From Bubalus kerabau (Eukaryota; Chordata; Mammalia; Artiodactyla; Bovidae): DNA of 64,000 nt. The translations under genes and the position numbers were made by a program. Numbering within the stretch: position 1 is the first letter of the stretch; every line of letters starts with the position of its first letter. Below the pieces are notes generated by a model. The model was not told the DNA's origin. It saw nothing but the letters and a program-made list of their open reading frames with translations, and made no database searches. This document shows, one piece after another, positions 46,701 through 58,278 of this stretch. Location: assembly GCF_029407905.1 (NCBI RefSeq), contig NC_073624.1, forward strand, positions 3,670,501 through 3,734,500, given 5' to 3'.

Positions 46701-49700
46701 CGGCAGCCTTGCTATGCAAATACTGGCCACCGTGTGATTAATTCTCGCAACAACCCTTGACAGGGAGCAGGGAAGGACACCTTCCTCCTCTTCAATCTGG
46801 GAGACTCAGGGGTGGAAGAGCCAAGTTAAGAGCCGCAAGATTTGAATGGAGGTTCAGAGTCGCCCCCCCGCCCCCACCGCCCCCACCCCACTGTCCCTCT
46901 GGCAGCTTCTGGGCCTCCATCTTAGCACCTTCCTGCAGGGGATATATTTTTCCCAAGGATCCAGTGTGTTTCCCGTTTTTTCCATTATTTTTCCTCATTA
47001 CTGGAGGTGGTGCCTATGGCCGGGGCGGAACTGCAGTGAATGAAGATTGTGTTGGTTTTGCTCGAAAACAATGGTATTTGCACAGGATCCAATTATCTCG
47101 AGAGGTGTGTTGCAGCGAAGTGGCCTGGCAGAGGTGTGACAGTGTCTCAGAAAGGCAGGGCTGTCCTGTTTTCATACGATGACACTATAGCTGAACGCCG
47201 CACTCCTCCTGGGAGGGAAAAACATGCCCGTGCCCCTCTGGGGCTCGAGTTCACCCCGAAGAACTCTCTCTGCCTGCGTGGGCACACGCCTTTCCCTATC
47301 GGACTTTGTTGAAGTGGGCCATTTCCAGCCCCTCGATAACAACGGATGGGAGCAAATCCACAAATCAAATACATTTGATCTTTGGTGTCTTTCTTTCAAA
47401 GGGAGTTAAAAGGCAAACGAGAATGCTGTTTTCTACTCTAACAGGCAATTTCTAAATTTGGATTTTGAAAAAAAAAAAAAAAATTGTACTCCATCTTGAA
47501 AATCCAGTGGCCCTCAGAAGGCAAGTAAGCTATACCACTCTGTGTGAAAATCATCTTAACTGGTTTAAAATACATCAGAACGAAAGAGTGTGAGCTGACC
47601 ATGAGTCTCCCATCACGTCCGATCTGAGAGCAGAGGTGGGCTGTCTGCTCCACCCCGAGAGCGGGCTGGGCCCAGAGGCCACGGTCAGTGATCTTTAAGA
47701 GAGAGTCACCAACATCGGAGGGGCCAAACAGGTCCAAGCTTGTGATATTCCAAAGCCATCCTCAATTTTTAGATAAGGTTTAAGTGATACAATAAATAAA
47801 TTACAAAATGTCACCCACGGGTAAGGTGAATACATTGGAGACATCTATTTCCTCCAAGAAAAAACGTCTGGCTCTTGGCTTTTTAAGCTGTCAGGAGATG
47901 GGCACATTTTCACAGGACCCTTTCTTTTACTTCCCCTTGTTACCCAGGGCACAGCAAACCATCTCTGCCTTCTAAAATAAAAACACATGCCACTTTAATT
48001 TCACAAAGAAAAGCCAACATGCAGAATCTCTGCACAGATCATTTTTAAATTAAAGAGAGACAGGGGAGACTGTTAACTGTGTTTTATACCTTTTGTGTGT
48101 GTTGGGGGGGGCAGTTACCTTCTCCACGTGTTAATAATTTAACTGTCAAATCACAACAAACAGTTAATTCCATTTCTGAGATGCCAGGATTGCAACCTAC
48201 AAGGGGAGATTTTAATTGTAACTGCTAAATAGCAAATGCTGACAGAAGTCCTGTTTTCAATCCCCAGACAAGGCTGGGACATGACTAATTTATTTTATCT
48301 TATCCATCTATCTGTGCACAGGATTAAAATATTTATATCAGTCTGTTCACTTTAAAACATGCAGTGCAGGCACCAGCTTCAGGGCCACTCCTTAATTTTT
48401 CACAGTTTTGGCTTTTCATTGTTTCCAGAAACGCACATTCCCTGCGTGGTGAATACTCTCAAATGCTGATGGGATCTTTAAGTCACAAGGACCCAGTCCC
48501 AGAGCCACACAAATGCCCCTAGCCACGCCGAAGGCGACAGAGCTGTCCTGACGCCTCTGTCCCTGGAGATGCCAACGAAATCACGCGGGGCTGAGCCCAA
48601 CTTCGAGAGGAAAGCTTGCCTCTGGCCGGGGTGGCTGATGGAAACCAGAGCCTGGGAACCTGTCCCGGCCAGGTGGCCAGGTAGGCAGCGGGCAGCAGGG
48701 GGTTAAGCAGCGAGTGGGGAAGGGTGCAAACAAAAGGCCTCGGGCAGGGCAAACCGGGCTGCAGGGCCCAACCCGAACAGGCGCAGACACAGGGAGCTCT
48801 GTCTGCCCGCCCGCTGCCCGGCACTGTGACTAACCGCCCCACTATTGTGCCCTGAAGCCAGCCCTTTGTACCATCCCCCTGGCATCTGGGACCGCGGCCG
48901 AGGAACCTTCCTTGCCCTGGAAACTTGCAGCCTCGACACCCATTCTTTCAGCTCTCAGAGCTGCTGGGGGCATGACTAGCCAGTGGCAGTGTCCTTTCCC
49001 TGGTCAAGAAGGGATATCAGCAAAAAAAAAAAGAAGAAGAAGCAGAAAAACCAGTCTCCCCAACTCTGGGGGAGGGGAGCCCTAGGGACCGCTAAACTTG
49101 CCCTGCCCAGTGCCATGGCCCTTCCCGACACGCGGCCACTGAACCTTTGGACTGCGGAGAGTCCCTCAGAACGAAGATGTATGTGCAAAATACACTCTGT
49201 AATACAAAACCGGGGGTGGGGACAGCAGGGAAGGGAAAATATCTCATTAATAATTTCGTATTAATTACACATCGAAATACATTATTTCGGATGTATATTA
49301 AAGAAGTCGTATTATTAAAGTGAATTCCACCTGTCTATTTTTACTTTTGTAAAAATGTGGAACATGTTAAATTACAGATGTGGCTGCCTTGGCAGCTCAC
49401 GCGATGTTTCTACCAGACGGAGCCGCGCTGGGCTGTGGGTACGGGGGTCTGGGAACAGGCCTTGCCCGCAGCCCGCTTCCTCCTGGGCAGACAATGAGAA
49501 CCCCACTGTCCCGCCCCAACCAGGGACAACCCTTCGCCCAGCGGCCAGGAACCCAGGCCCTCACGGCCTCACCTGACCAGCCTGTGTTCACTGACTTGAG
49601 GATGGGTCTTGCACACTCAGGTGTCTGGGACTCCTTTGTAAAGCACGTAAGTGTGCATAGGAACACACACACGCATGCTTGAGGGCCCTGACTCTCCACT

Positions 49701-50698
49701 GCAGGCTGTGTCACCTGTGCCGGCTGGCGTTCAGAGAGAGTCGGTTCACAGGGCACCCAAAGGCCCCCGGAGCTGGACATCCGACCCTTTTCTCTGAGAC
49801 AGGCCGGACTCGCCCAAGGCCCCATCACGACTTTCCTGGACTCAAGTACTTTTGCTTTCATGGCTCCTTCCTCCATAAATATTAACAATTATATTTTATG
49901 ATTGCATTGGTGTCAAGAACAATATAACCCACACTGAATTCATCATTATGTGTTCATTATTGCCATAGTCATTTTTTTTTCTCCTGATTAAAATTAAAAC
50001 ATATTTCTGAACCCTGGGCACGGTGCTTGCCTGGACCGTCACTCCGAGCACCCCTGACCACTCAGTGAGCAGCGTCCTCACCTGCAGAGGTGCGCCGGCC
50101 TCTCTTTCTGCATTTGGGACTCCCCTGCCACCCCTCCAGTGACCAGATGACCTTCTAGAATTCCTTCCTTAAGTCCTGCCCTGAATGAATGGCTTGTGAA
50201 GTCCCCACTAGACACCAAAAACCTTTCTACATTATTTTTAAAGCACAAATATTGATCATGAGCAAGGCCCAGGATCGCAGCATGACTGAAGGCCCCAAGT
50301 CAGTGAGAACCAAGCCCCCCCATTCCCACCCAGCTCAGTGCTGGGGTCCCCGACCGGGTGCTCTGGGTGCCACATTCACCACCAAGAGACGAGCCCACTA
50401 AATATGTGATGGCGACCCAAGGGGTGACTGTTAGGGTGTGCAGCGGGCCACCACCAGCCAGCTCTGGGCACCCATGCCCTCCATGCCTCACACCCCCGTG
50501 TGGGACCCAGCCTCTGGAACCGGGGTGAGGAGGCCACGCTTCTCAGCCCCTCTCAGAAGGAGGCATCTGAAGCTCTGGCCACCCACCCCTCCTCTGGTGC
50601 CACCGTGCAGGGCCTGGGCCACCCTGTTGGGGAAGACGGTGCAGGAGATGGTTAAAATTCTGCATCCTTTTTGCATCCGCCTCCAGAGGAAGCGCTGC
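46701..50698. other. Non-coding stretch with AT-rich sub-blocks
   Basis: No recognisable exon or young repeat. At 47.3-47.4 kb there are TCF/LEF-like words (atttgatctttgg and ctttcaaaggg). The 47.75-48.5 kb sub-block is AT-rich and repeat-free like the blocks above. An A-run lies at 47468-47483. Confidence 0.35.
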
Positions 50699-50752
50699 TT
50701 TTTTTTTTCTCTCTCTCTCTCTCTCAAGCAGGAGGAGGAAAAAAAAAAAAAA
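50699..50752. repeat. Pyrimidine tract / purine tract, self-complementary
   Basis: T10 followed by (CT)8 on plus, a short spacer with (AGG)n, then A14. The T and A ends can pair, so the segment can fold into a hairpin and is prone to length change. Confidence 0.85.
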
Positions 50753-52209
50753 GCTGAGAGCAGCAATTTGCAGGCCTTGGGATGTTTTTCTCCTTGACAG
50801 CCCTGGGCCCCGCCTCGCTGGGCCTTCCTCCGGCCAGAGCAGCCACAGCGCGGTCTGCAGCGGCTGGCCAGCCCCGTGCACGCGCGGCCTCCCCGCAGAG
50901 CCGGGCCGGCAGGGCAGGCGGGAGGGAGGCAGCAATGCCTGGCACTGCCCGGCTTTGTGGCCGCGTCCTCTGCCTACCTCCCCTCCGCCCACCCCGGGCC
51001 TGCTCCGGGCTGGCCGTGCCACCCGCGGCCTGCTGCTGGGCCACCCTGTGCCCACCCGGGAGTCCCTCACCTTCTGGGCCCCGGCCTCCAGGCCTTGGGT
51101 CCTGCTGGCGCCCAGGGTGCCCGGCCACGTCCTCAGTGTCGCCGCCGCTCACCCCACCCGGCTGCCCGCTCTCGGCGGCAAGCCTGGCACGGCGCCAAGC
51201 TGCCTGGGAGCCCGGCCCGGGCTGGGGAACTTTCCTGTGAGGGTGTGTGTGCGGGGAGGGGCGGGGGTGCGCTGGTGCCAGGGGACAGAGAGGCCCAGAT
51301 GCCCGCCGGCTGCCCCCCACCCCGGCCCCCGGCCCCCGAGTCCCATAAAGGCACAGACAACACGAGCGATTTAGTCAAAACAGTCATGTACGGGAGCCGG
51401 CAAACAAACAAAAGCCCTTATTTATTTATTTAGTTCACACACTCAGATGAGGAGACGCCTTTTGTGCACGTAATTTCACACACACCAGAAAGGGGGCGAT
51501 GCCACCATGCTCCCCGCAGCCCAAGGCCCGCCCGGACAGCCCGCCTGGCCGGAGGAATAATTGCCTTGCCTGGCCTGGGCATTTCCATATTTAAATTGGG
51601 CAGTAGCGTATGATTAATTAAGAAGGAAAAAAGGCAAAAAGGGAAGAAAAGCAGTGGGGGTGGGGAGCCGGACGTTCTGGGCGGCACGACGTGCCAAGGT
51701 GCCCGCGGAGGCTTAACTCCTCCCATGCCAGGCCAGGCCCGGTGCGGAGGCGGCTGCAGCAGGCGGTGGCAGGGAGGGGTCCCGGCCTGGGGTGGGGCAC
51801 GCCCTCGGCTGACCTTGAGCCACCCCAGCTTCAAAGGCGCCCGCAGAACATCCTCTTCCTCATTTTCTCTTCCCGAGCGGCTCGGCTCTGTGCCAGTGGC
51901 GGGGAGGGACGCCCCAAAGCCCCCGGCAGGGCACTGGCCTGTGAAGAGCTCCGGGACCACTTGTCCTTTGCTCTCGGCACCCTGACCCTCCCTACCGACA
52001 TGCAGGCTGCAGTGAGGCCCTGCACGCTGTGAACCCCCCCAGATCCCTCCACACTCAAATGAGCCCCCTCCCCAGGGCTGCCCCAAGGCCCTTCTGTCCC
52101 CTACAGCAGTGGCCTGTTCTGAGAATGGGGCAGGAAGCCTTGCCACCCTTCTGGAAAGAATCACAAACTATGTCTGAGAGCTGAGAAAGACCACATTCCT
52201 GGAAGCAGG
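50753..52209. other. GC-rich stretch and AT-rich patch
   Basis: 50.8-51.25 kb is GC- and CpG-rich but less dense than the named islands. A minus-strand donor-like GTGAGGGAC near 51068 lies in it. 51.35-51.63 kb is AT-rich with ttatttatttatttagttca and cgtatgattaattaagaagg, resembling conserved regulatory DNA. No exon is recognised. Confidence 0.35.
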
Positions 52210-52385
52210 TGGTGGGCCCCCTGGATCCCTGGTTTAAGGTCCAGCCATCACCAAGGTTCAGCCCTACTCCTTGCCAGCTGTATGGCCTTGGGCAAGTTAT
52301 CTGGCCTGTCTGGGCCTCCATTTTCCCATCTGTAAAATGGGGATGATAGCAGTGCCCACTGTGCCTGCCCCACAGGGCTGAGCAA
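52210..52385 (+). repeat. MIR SINE
   Basis: A very well preserved sense MIR: gccagctgtatggccttggg, caagttatctggcctgtctg and gcctccattttcccatctgt, followed by aaaatggggatgatagcag. Confidence 0.92.
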
Positions 52386-53680
52386 GAGAAAGGGGAGCTC
52401 CCAAATTGGCACAGAAGCTGCCAGAGCTCCCAGACCCTCTGCCCTTGAGGTGGACAGAGCCTGGAGCTGGAGCAGCCTCGGGCAGGATGCTCCTCAGCCC
52501 AGGAATAAATCCAAAACAGCCTGAATCCACTCTGGAAGTGACGAAGTTAAAGGCCTGGAGCTGGGAGAGCAGCTGGATTATCCAGGTGGGGACGAGCTAA
52601 CGACAGAACTCCTTCCCAGCTACGATCAGAGGAAGCAACACGCTGCTCTCTCTGAAGACGAAGGAAGGGGCCACAAGCCAAGGAATGTGGGCATCTCCAG
52701 AAGCTGGAAGAGGCCAGGAAACGGATTCTCCTCTGGAGCCTCCAGAAGAAGGCAATCCTGCCCCCACCTGATTTGAGGCCCGTGAGACACTGCAGACTTC
52801 AGCCTCCATAACCTCTGACCGCTTGAGCCATCAGATAGGTGGACTTTGTCACAGCAGCACCAGGAAACTGACGCCCCACCCTGCCCCCAGCATGCCCAGA
52901 TGCCTCCGAAGGAGACCCTGGGGATGCGGCCCATACGCAGCGCTGGGCAGCGCTGGGCTGGGGTTAGCAGATCTCACCCCTGTGCTCAGGAGCCTTCGAG
53001 CAGTTGGCCGGTTGCCCTGAGAGCCCTCCTTGCCCAAGGGGCTCTAACCTCACCTCCCGCTCACCTCCTCCTCCTCCCTACCTCCTCCTCCTCCCCACCT
53101 CCTCCTCCTCCTGGTCACCATTTACTGCATGTCGCCCACGAGTGGGCACCTCGCTAAACCTTGTCTCATTCCGCCCCCAGCCTAACAGCCTCGGGGTTCT
53201 AGGCAGCCTGGACCCCCAGATCCTCCCAGGAGTCTGCTGGGGAGAGGGACCGCTTCCTGCTTCATCATCACGGACGTGGCCTTCTCAGCACAGGACAGGC
53301 AGGAAGCCCCGGGCCAGTGCCTCTGGCCGCGTCTGTGAAGGGGGCCGGTCATAGCCCCTCACGGGGCAGCCGTGCTGTGTGCGCTCACCACTGCCCGGCC
53401 GAGTCAGCTCCGGCGAGGGCTGAGTCTAAAAGTCAAAAGAGGTCCAGCAGGCCCTCCCCTCAGCACTGTTGCTGTGCAGGTGCTGGGGGCTGAGCCCTGG
53501 CCAAGGTGGAAGTTCAGACAACCTCCAAAGGCTCTGGAACCTGAAAGTCTCTCCTAACAGCCTTCGATCCCTTAGGAAATAAGCCCCAACGGGCACATAG
53601 ACATTCCCCAAACAACACGAAAACCCAGAAATAACTGGGAATAACCAAAGTGTCCAGTAATAAGGGGTTAAAGAGCTTCG
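52386..53680. other. Non-coding stretch
   Basis: No recognisable exon. It contains a CTC-rich repeat at 53050-53112. Confidence 0.4.
53050..53112. repeat. (CTC)n-rich simple repeat
   Basis: Imperfect CTC triplets (cacctcctcctcctccctac and related blocks), a polypyrimidine strand on plus. Confidence 0.9.
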
Positions 53681-53893
53681 GGGCTTCCCCGGGTGCTCAG
53701 TGGTAAAGAATCCCTCTGCCAACGCAGAAGACACAGGAGACGTGGGTTCGATCCCTGGGTCAGGAAGATCCCTTGGAGAAGGAAATGGCAACCCACTGCA
53801 GTATTTGTGCCTGGGAAATCCCATGGACAGAGGAGCCAGGCAGGCTACAGTCCATGGGATCACAAACAGTCAGACACAACTGAGTGACTGAGC
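53681..53893 (+). mobile_element. Bov-tA-type SINE
   Basis: Near full-length in sense orientation: gggcttccccgggtgctcag at the tRNA-like head, gggttcgatccctgggtcag, aaggaaatggcaacccactg, and ctacagtccatgggatcaca near the end. It is the first lineage-specific insertion after the 34.6-kb gap. Confidence 0.95.
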
Positions 53894-54419
53894 CCATAGG
53901 AGTTTCATCAATAGAATATTAAACAGTCATTAAAAATCAACTTGCAGAAAAGTATCTTCTGACTTGGGGAACGAGTTGTGATAAAATATTTAGTGAAACA
54001 AGCAGAAGACAAAATGATACATATAATCAGATGCTAAGATGCTCATTCTGCTTAAAATTACGTTTCATAGAAGCTACATGAAGTGCTCCCACTGGCTATT
54101 TCTGAGGGTGGTTTCACAGGTGATTGAAGACTTCTTTTCTTCTTTTATGAGGATTCAAAATGTTCTAAAATTAGCATGTAACATCAGTGATGGTAAAAAA
54201 AAAAAATCATTGCAGGAGAAGAGTCATGCTCCTTCAATAGAGCTGCCGGCAGGCCCTCCCCGGCCCTCGGCACGCGGCAGGAACACGTGCGGGGAGCCGG
54301 GCCAGCTTGGGGCGGGGGGAGGGCGGTCTGTGGCCTCTGCCACACGGGCCCCACACTCAGCAAGGCCCTGCATTCCGAAGGCCCCATACTTGCTTTAATG
54401 CTCTGCTGTCACCGTCCTG

Positions 54420-54465
54420 AAATTCTTAATACTTTTTAATTTTAATTTTGCACTGGGTTCTGCGC
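54420..54465 (+). repeat. Fragment of unidentified old repeat (copy 1)
   Basis: aaattcttaatactttttaa through gcactgggttctg matches 60037-60095 in order and orientation. It abuts a SINE on its right, which probably interrupted it. Family not recognised. Confidence 0.5.
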
Positions 54466-54672
54466 TGATATCAGGAAGTAAAGAATCTGCCTGCAATGCA
54501 AGAGGCCCAGGTTCAATGCCAGGGTCGGGAAGGTCCCCTGGAGAAGAGAATGACAACCCACTCCAGTATTCTTGCCTGGAGAATCCCACGGACAGAGGAG
54601 CCGGGCAGGCTACAGTCCACAGGGTGGCAAAGAGTCAGACATGACCGAGCGACTAACACTTTCACTTTCACT
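54466..54672 (+). mobile_element. Bov-tA-type SINE, 5' head incomplete
   Basis: Sense orientation, beginning inside the tRNA-like head (gtaaagaatctgcctgcaat), then aatgacaacccactccagta, gcctggagaatcccacggac and a tail of actttcactttcactgc. Confidence 0.94.
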
Positions 54673-55479
54673 GCACCGATGCAGCCAGCCCCAGAGAGGA
54701 GCCCGGGGCCTCCAGAACCTGGCCCTTGCTTTCCAGTTTCCTGCTCGCAGGCAGCGGCCAGCTTTCTGTCCTCGGTTTGTCTTATTCCCCACTCTGTGAC
54801 CCCTTCTCTCCTGCTTCTCCTTGCTGCACACACTATTGGCAAAAATGGGAAACAGGGCTCTGTTTTGCAAAAACATGCATCGATCGTGTGCAGTGCTTTC
54901 CCTGGAGACTGAAAATCAGCATCTCGCCAAGTTTTCAGGACCTTCGTTCCAGGTGTGTGTTTTCCCCAAGAAAACCGAATGCCTCAGACCCAACCACTGC
55001 TGCAGTCCTGGCTCCCTCTGGTCCCACCAGTGAAGGCTCCTAAGAGCCTTCTAGGAGGCTTCCTCTGACAGCTTCTACAGAAACACTGCTAAAGAGGTAG
55101 TGAGCTGCTCACCCCTGGGGGCATTCAACAAAGACTGCACGGCCAGCAACAGGAGCACTGAAGGAAACAACCTTCTCTGGACAGCAAGTTAGCTGAGAGA
55201 GACTCATCCTGGTGTTACCATTGCACAGGGCACTCTGCAGCTTCTCAAGGCAGGGCCCATATCAGACCCACCGCTCGACCCCCTGTATTCAGCACAGGGC
55301 TATAAACACAAAGAAGTGGCTCGGTGATGGTTTCTTTAGGGGTAAGAAAAGAAACACAAAAAGCAGAGAGAGGCAAGCATTTGAGAGTTGATACGAAATT
55401 TTAGAGGCTGCCCCAGAAGTAGGTGCAGTCTCAGAGAAGCAGGAAGCCACAGTCCACCTCAAGTAAGAGCAGCTAGATT

Positions 55480-55690
55480 TACCGGGTGCCTCCGCATGCT
55501 CGAGCCACGCTGAGTAGTCACACGGCTGTCACAACTCTCCCCCAGGACTCCATTGACTCAGAACTGCTATTTAGCCCAATTTATGAGTGAGGAAGTTGAG
55601 GCTCAGAGAGGTGAGATGACTGGCCCAGGGTCAACCAGCCATCACAAGACAAGGGTCTGAGTGCAGGCCTGCCTCACAAAAGAGCTGACC
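55480..55690 (-). repeat. MIR SINE
   Basis: Reverse-orientation MIR: aatttatgagtgaggaagtt, gaggctcagagaggtgagat, gactggcccagggtcaacca and gtctgagtgcaggcctgcct. Confidence 0.85.
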
Positions 55691-56091
55691 CTTCGTTGCA
55701 ACAATAAACCCAGGCTATCTTAACCAGCAGCAGCAGTGGCTTAATTGCCCGGGATGTAAGAAAGCTCAAGTTCAGGTTCACTTTCTGCATCCTGCCACTC
55801 CTTCCTCACCTGCAGAGCCCAGCTCGAGTGGACAGCCCAGGGGCCCAGCTCGAGTGGACAGGCAGGTTGCCCAGAGGATTTGGGGCCAGGGTAAATGGGG
55901 TACTTCGGTTAAGGAAGATTTTAACTTCACAACAGCTCAATTAAGCAGATCGGCTCTTAAAGAGACAAACCAGCTTCAGCCAACTGAATGACTCAGTATA
56001 TGGAGGTGACTCCTTCGAGATGAGAAATAAATGAGGCACAAACTCCCCCATCCCTGCACCCCAGATCTACAGGGCTTCCTTGTCATAGCTT

Positions 56092-56139
56092 GGGCTGGGG
56101 CTGGGGCTGGGTTCTCTAAGAAACCTGCCCCCCCCCCCC
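56092..56139. repeat. GGGGCT short repeat and C-run
   Basis: gggctggggctggggctggg, then a run of 12 C at 56128-56139. Confidence 0.85.
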
Positions 56140-57465
56140 TCCAAACACTAAACAGCTCACGGGAGCACAGGGGCTGCAACTCAGGGGGCCACAGGCTGGC
56201 TTCACCCCAGGGATACGTTTCCTCTGTCCTGCATTTGGGGTTTTCAGATGCAGGGCATCCTGTGCACAAATCTAGATTTCCTTCCCCCAAAGAGCCAGAA
56301 GCTCTGGAACCATAGGCTTTTACCCACTGGGCAGCAAGTGGCCAGAGTTGACGCAAGGCCTCCTCTTAGGGCAGGTCTGGGCTCTCTGTTCCCATCGTCC
56401 CCCGAACTCTGCACGGCACCTCACCTGATCCCTGTAGACTGTCCACTTGAGGCCCCTGCTGGAATGTCCAGGGTGCCGAGGGCGCTGACCGGTCCAACCC
56501 CCAGCGGCCCCAGGCCTTTTCCATTCATGACCTTCTGTGGAGGGGACACTGGGGCCCAGGTGTCTTGGGGATGGAGGTGACCTTAGCCATGGCCTCTGGA
56601 AGGTTGGGAACTGGCCCACGGGCAAGAGCAGACCCAGTCAGGCCTTCCCTGCTGGGGTTTGGAGGATCTGGCCTGGGACAGGGGGAAACGGGGGTAGTCA
56701 ACCTCAGAGCCTCCGAGGCCGGGCACTGCTCTGGGGGTCTAGGACGCTCTGCTACCACCCACAGCCTAGGTGTCCCCCAGGGGTCAGGCCACTCACAGGA
56801 GGCCTTGTCTCAGGCAAACGGAGGAGGAAGGTGCAGAGAAATTGGCCCAAGGGGGCCTAGGCCTGTGGGCAGAAGCCAGTGGGGGCAGTGTCCCCAGCCC
56901 TGCTTCCCGGGGACAAGGCCCCACAGGACCAGGCCGACCCCTCCCCTCAGGCCCTGACCACGCTGTGAGGTTGTGTCCCCCAAACCTAGCACCACACTCG
57001 GCACGGACGCTGCCTCGGCACAGCAGCCTCCCGGCAGAGAACGGTGTGGGGGGCCGCTGGTGGCTGCTGGGGGTCCACTCTGGAGGGTCACCCTAGAGGG
57101 CCACAGGGAGGCAGCTCAGCAGAAGGGGAGGATCAGAAGCCCCCCAGGACCCCCTGGCATGGCAGTGGCCGGGGTCAACAGGGCAGGCGTCCAGGGCTGT
57201 GTCCCCCTGGCCACGGGGGTCTCTTATCCCACAGGCCCTGATCCGCTTGCAGCCCCAGGCTGGCCCGGACCTGGGGGGTGGGGGGTGGGGGTGCTTAACA
57301 CCTGAAAGCTGGAGCGGCAAGGTGCCCCCTCTTTCTACTCCAGCAACGCGGGTGGGGGTCGAGCAAGACCGGAGGGCAGAGAAAACCATAGCGAGCTTCT
57401 GTCCCCTTTAAGAGCCCTGATGGCCGCCGCCCAGACTCAGCGGCCGAGCGGGTGGAGGTGGGGGG

Positions 57466-58000
57466 ACGAAAATGTCGGGAAAGATTCCCTTCCGAACTTC
57501 CCGAGTCTTTGTTCGCAAGGCCAGGGCGGGCGGCTTCGCTGGGCGGAGGGCCGCGGGCTCGGCCGTGCGCTCCATGGCGGCCACGGTCACGGCGGCGCCC
57601 CCCGCGCCCGCGCCCGCGCCCGCCCCCGGGCGCCACCTCCCGGCCCGATCCCCGGCCCCGAACCCCGGCCCAGCCCCGGACCCCGGCGGCCGCGGGGGGC
57701 GCCGAGGGCGAGGGCGGCAGAGCCGAGCGCCGCTTACCAGGTCATCCCCCGGTGCCCCGCGGTCCCGCCGGAGTCAAGTTCACGTCCGGCCTCGCACGGT
57801 CCGAGGTCCGGGCGCGGCCAGGACGAGCGAGGCCGCGAGAGGCCGCCGGCCCCGGGGCACGCCGCACCCGGCCCCGCGGCGCCGCTGTCACCCCGGTTCC
57901 GCGACCCCAACTTTGCGCACAGTCGCGGAGCTGGAAGTTTCCGGGCTTCGCGGGGCTCTGGGCTGGGTTTCAGCAGCGTCGTCTGAGCTTGGCAACAAAG
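57466..58000 (-). promoter_or_regulatory. CpG island 5 with candidate minus-strand first exon
   Basis: A dense CpG island with a CGCCCG hexamer run at about 57601-57628. On minus, a good donor (exon ...GACCTG, intron GTAAGC) sets a last exon base at 57738. An ATG lies seven bases before it (57743-57745), so a coding start in the first exon is possible, but only two complete codons would be used. The TATA box at 58211-58219 on the same strand would make a leader of roughly 450 nt. An upstream minus-strand frame running into the donor has no recognised domain. Confidence 0.6.
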
Positions 58001-58207
58001 AGGGAGCGCAGGCCTGGAGAGGGGAGGAAAGAAAGAAATACGATGGGGAGACGCCTGGCTACTCAGAAATCTCCAGGACCTGAAATTCCACCCAGAAGCT
58101 GTTTTGGGATGTTTTTTCCCTAAGTGGTAAACAACCACCCCCAGCTCAGGGCGGGGCTGTTTCCAGGGCCCCTGGTGCCAGGGCTGAGGCGCCTTCCTCG
58201 GGCACCT

Positions 58208-58278
58208 GCCTATTTTATAACCCATGCCAGTGCATCCTGGGCAAATTTTTGGCGGGGGGTGGGGGGTGGGGAGTGAGG
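58208..58278 (-). promoter_or_regulatory. Minus-strand TATA promoter with E2F-like and CACCC-rich elements
   Basis: Reading minus, a CACCCC-rich run (complement of the G-tract 58251-58278) is followed by a TATA box TATAAAATAGG at about 58209-58219. An E2F-like TTTTTGGCGGGG, read on plus, overlaps 58246-58257. The predicted start is near 58.18 kb, about 0.2 kb to the right of CpG island 5 and pointing into it. Evidence is motif order and spacing only. Confidence 0.45.

Larger units (their letters stand above)
54673..57465. other. Non-coding stretch
   Basis: No recognisable exon. It holds a MIR (55480-55690), a 26-bp-period duplication of gcccagctcgagtggacag (55817 and 55843), a GGGGCT repeat and C-run (56092-56139) and a G-run tract (57273-57291). 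Confidence 0.4.
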
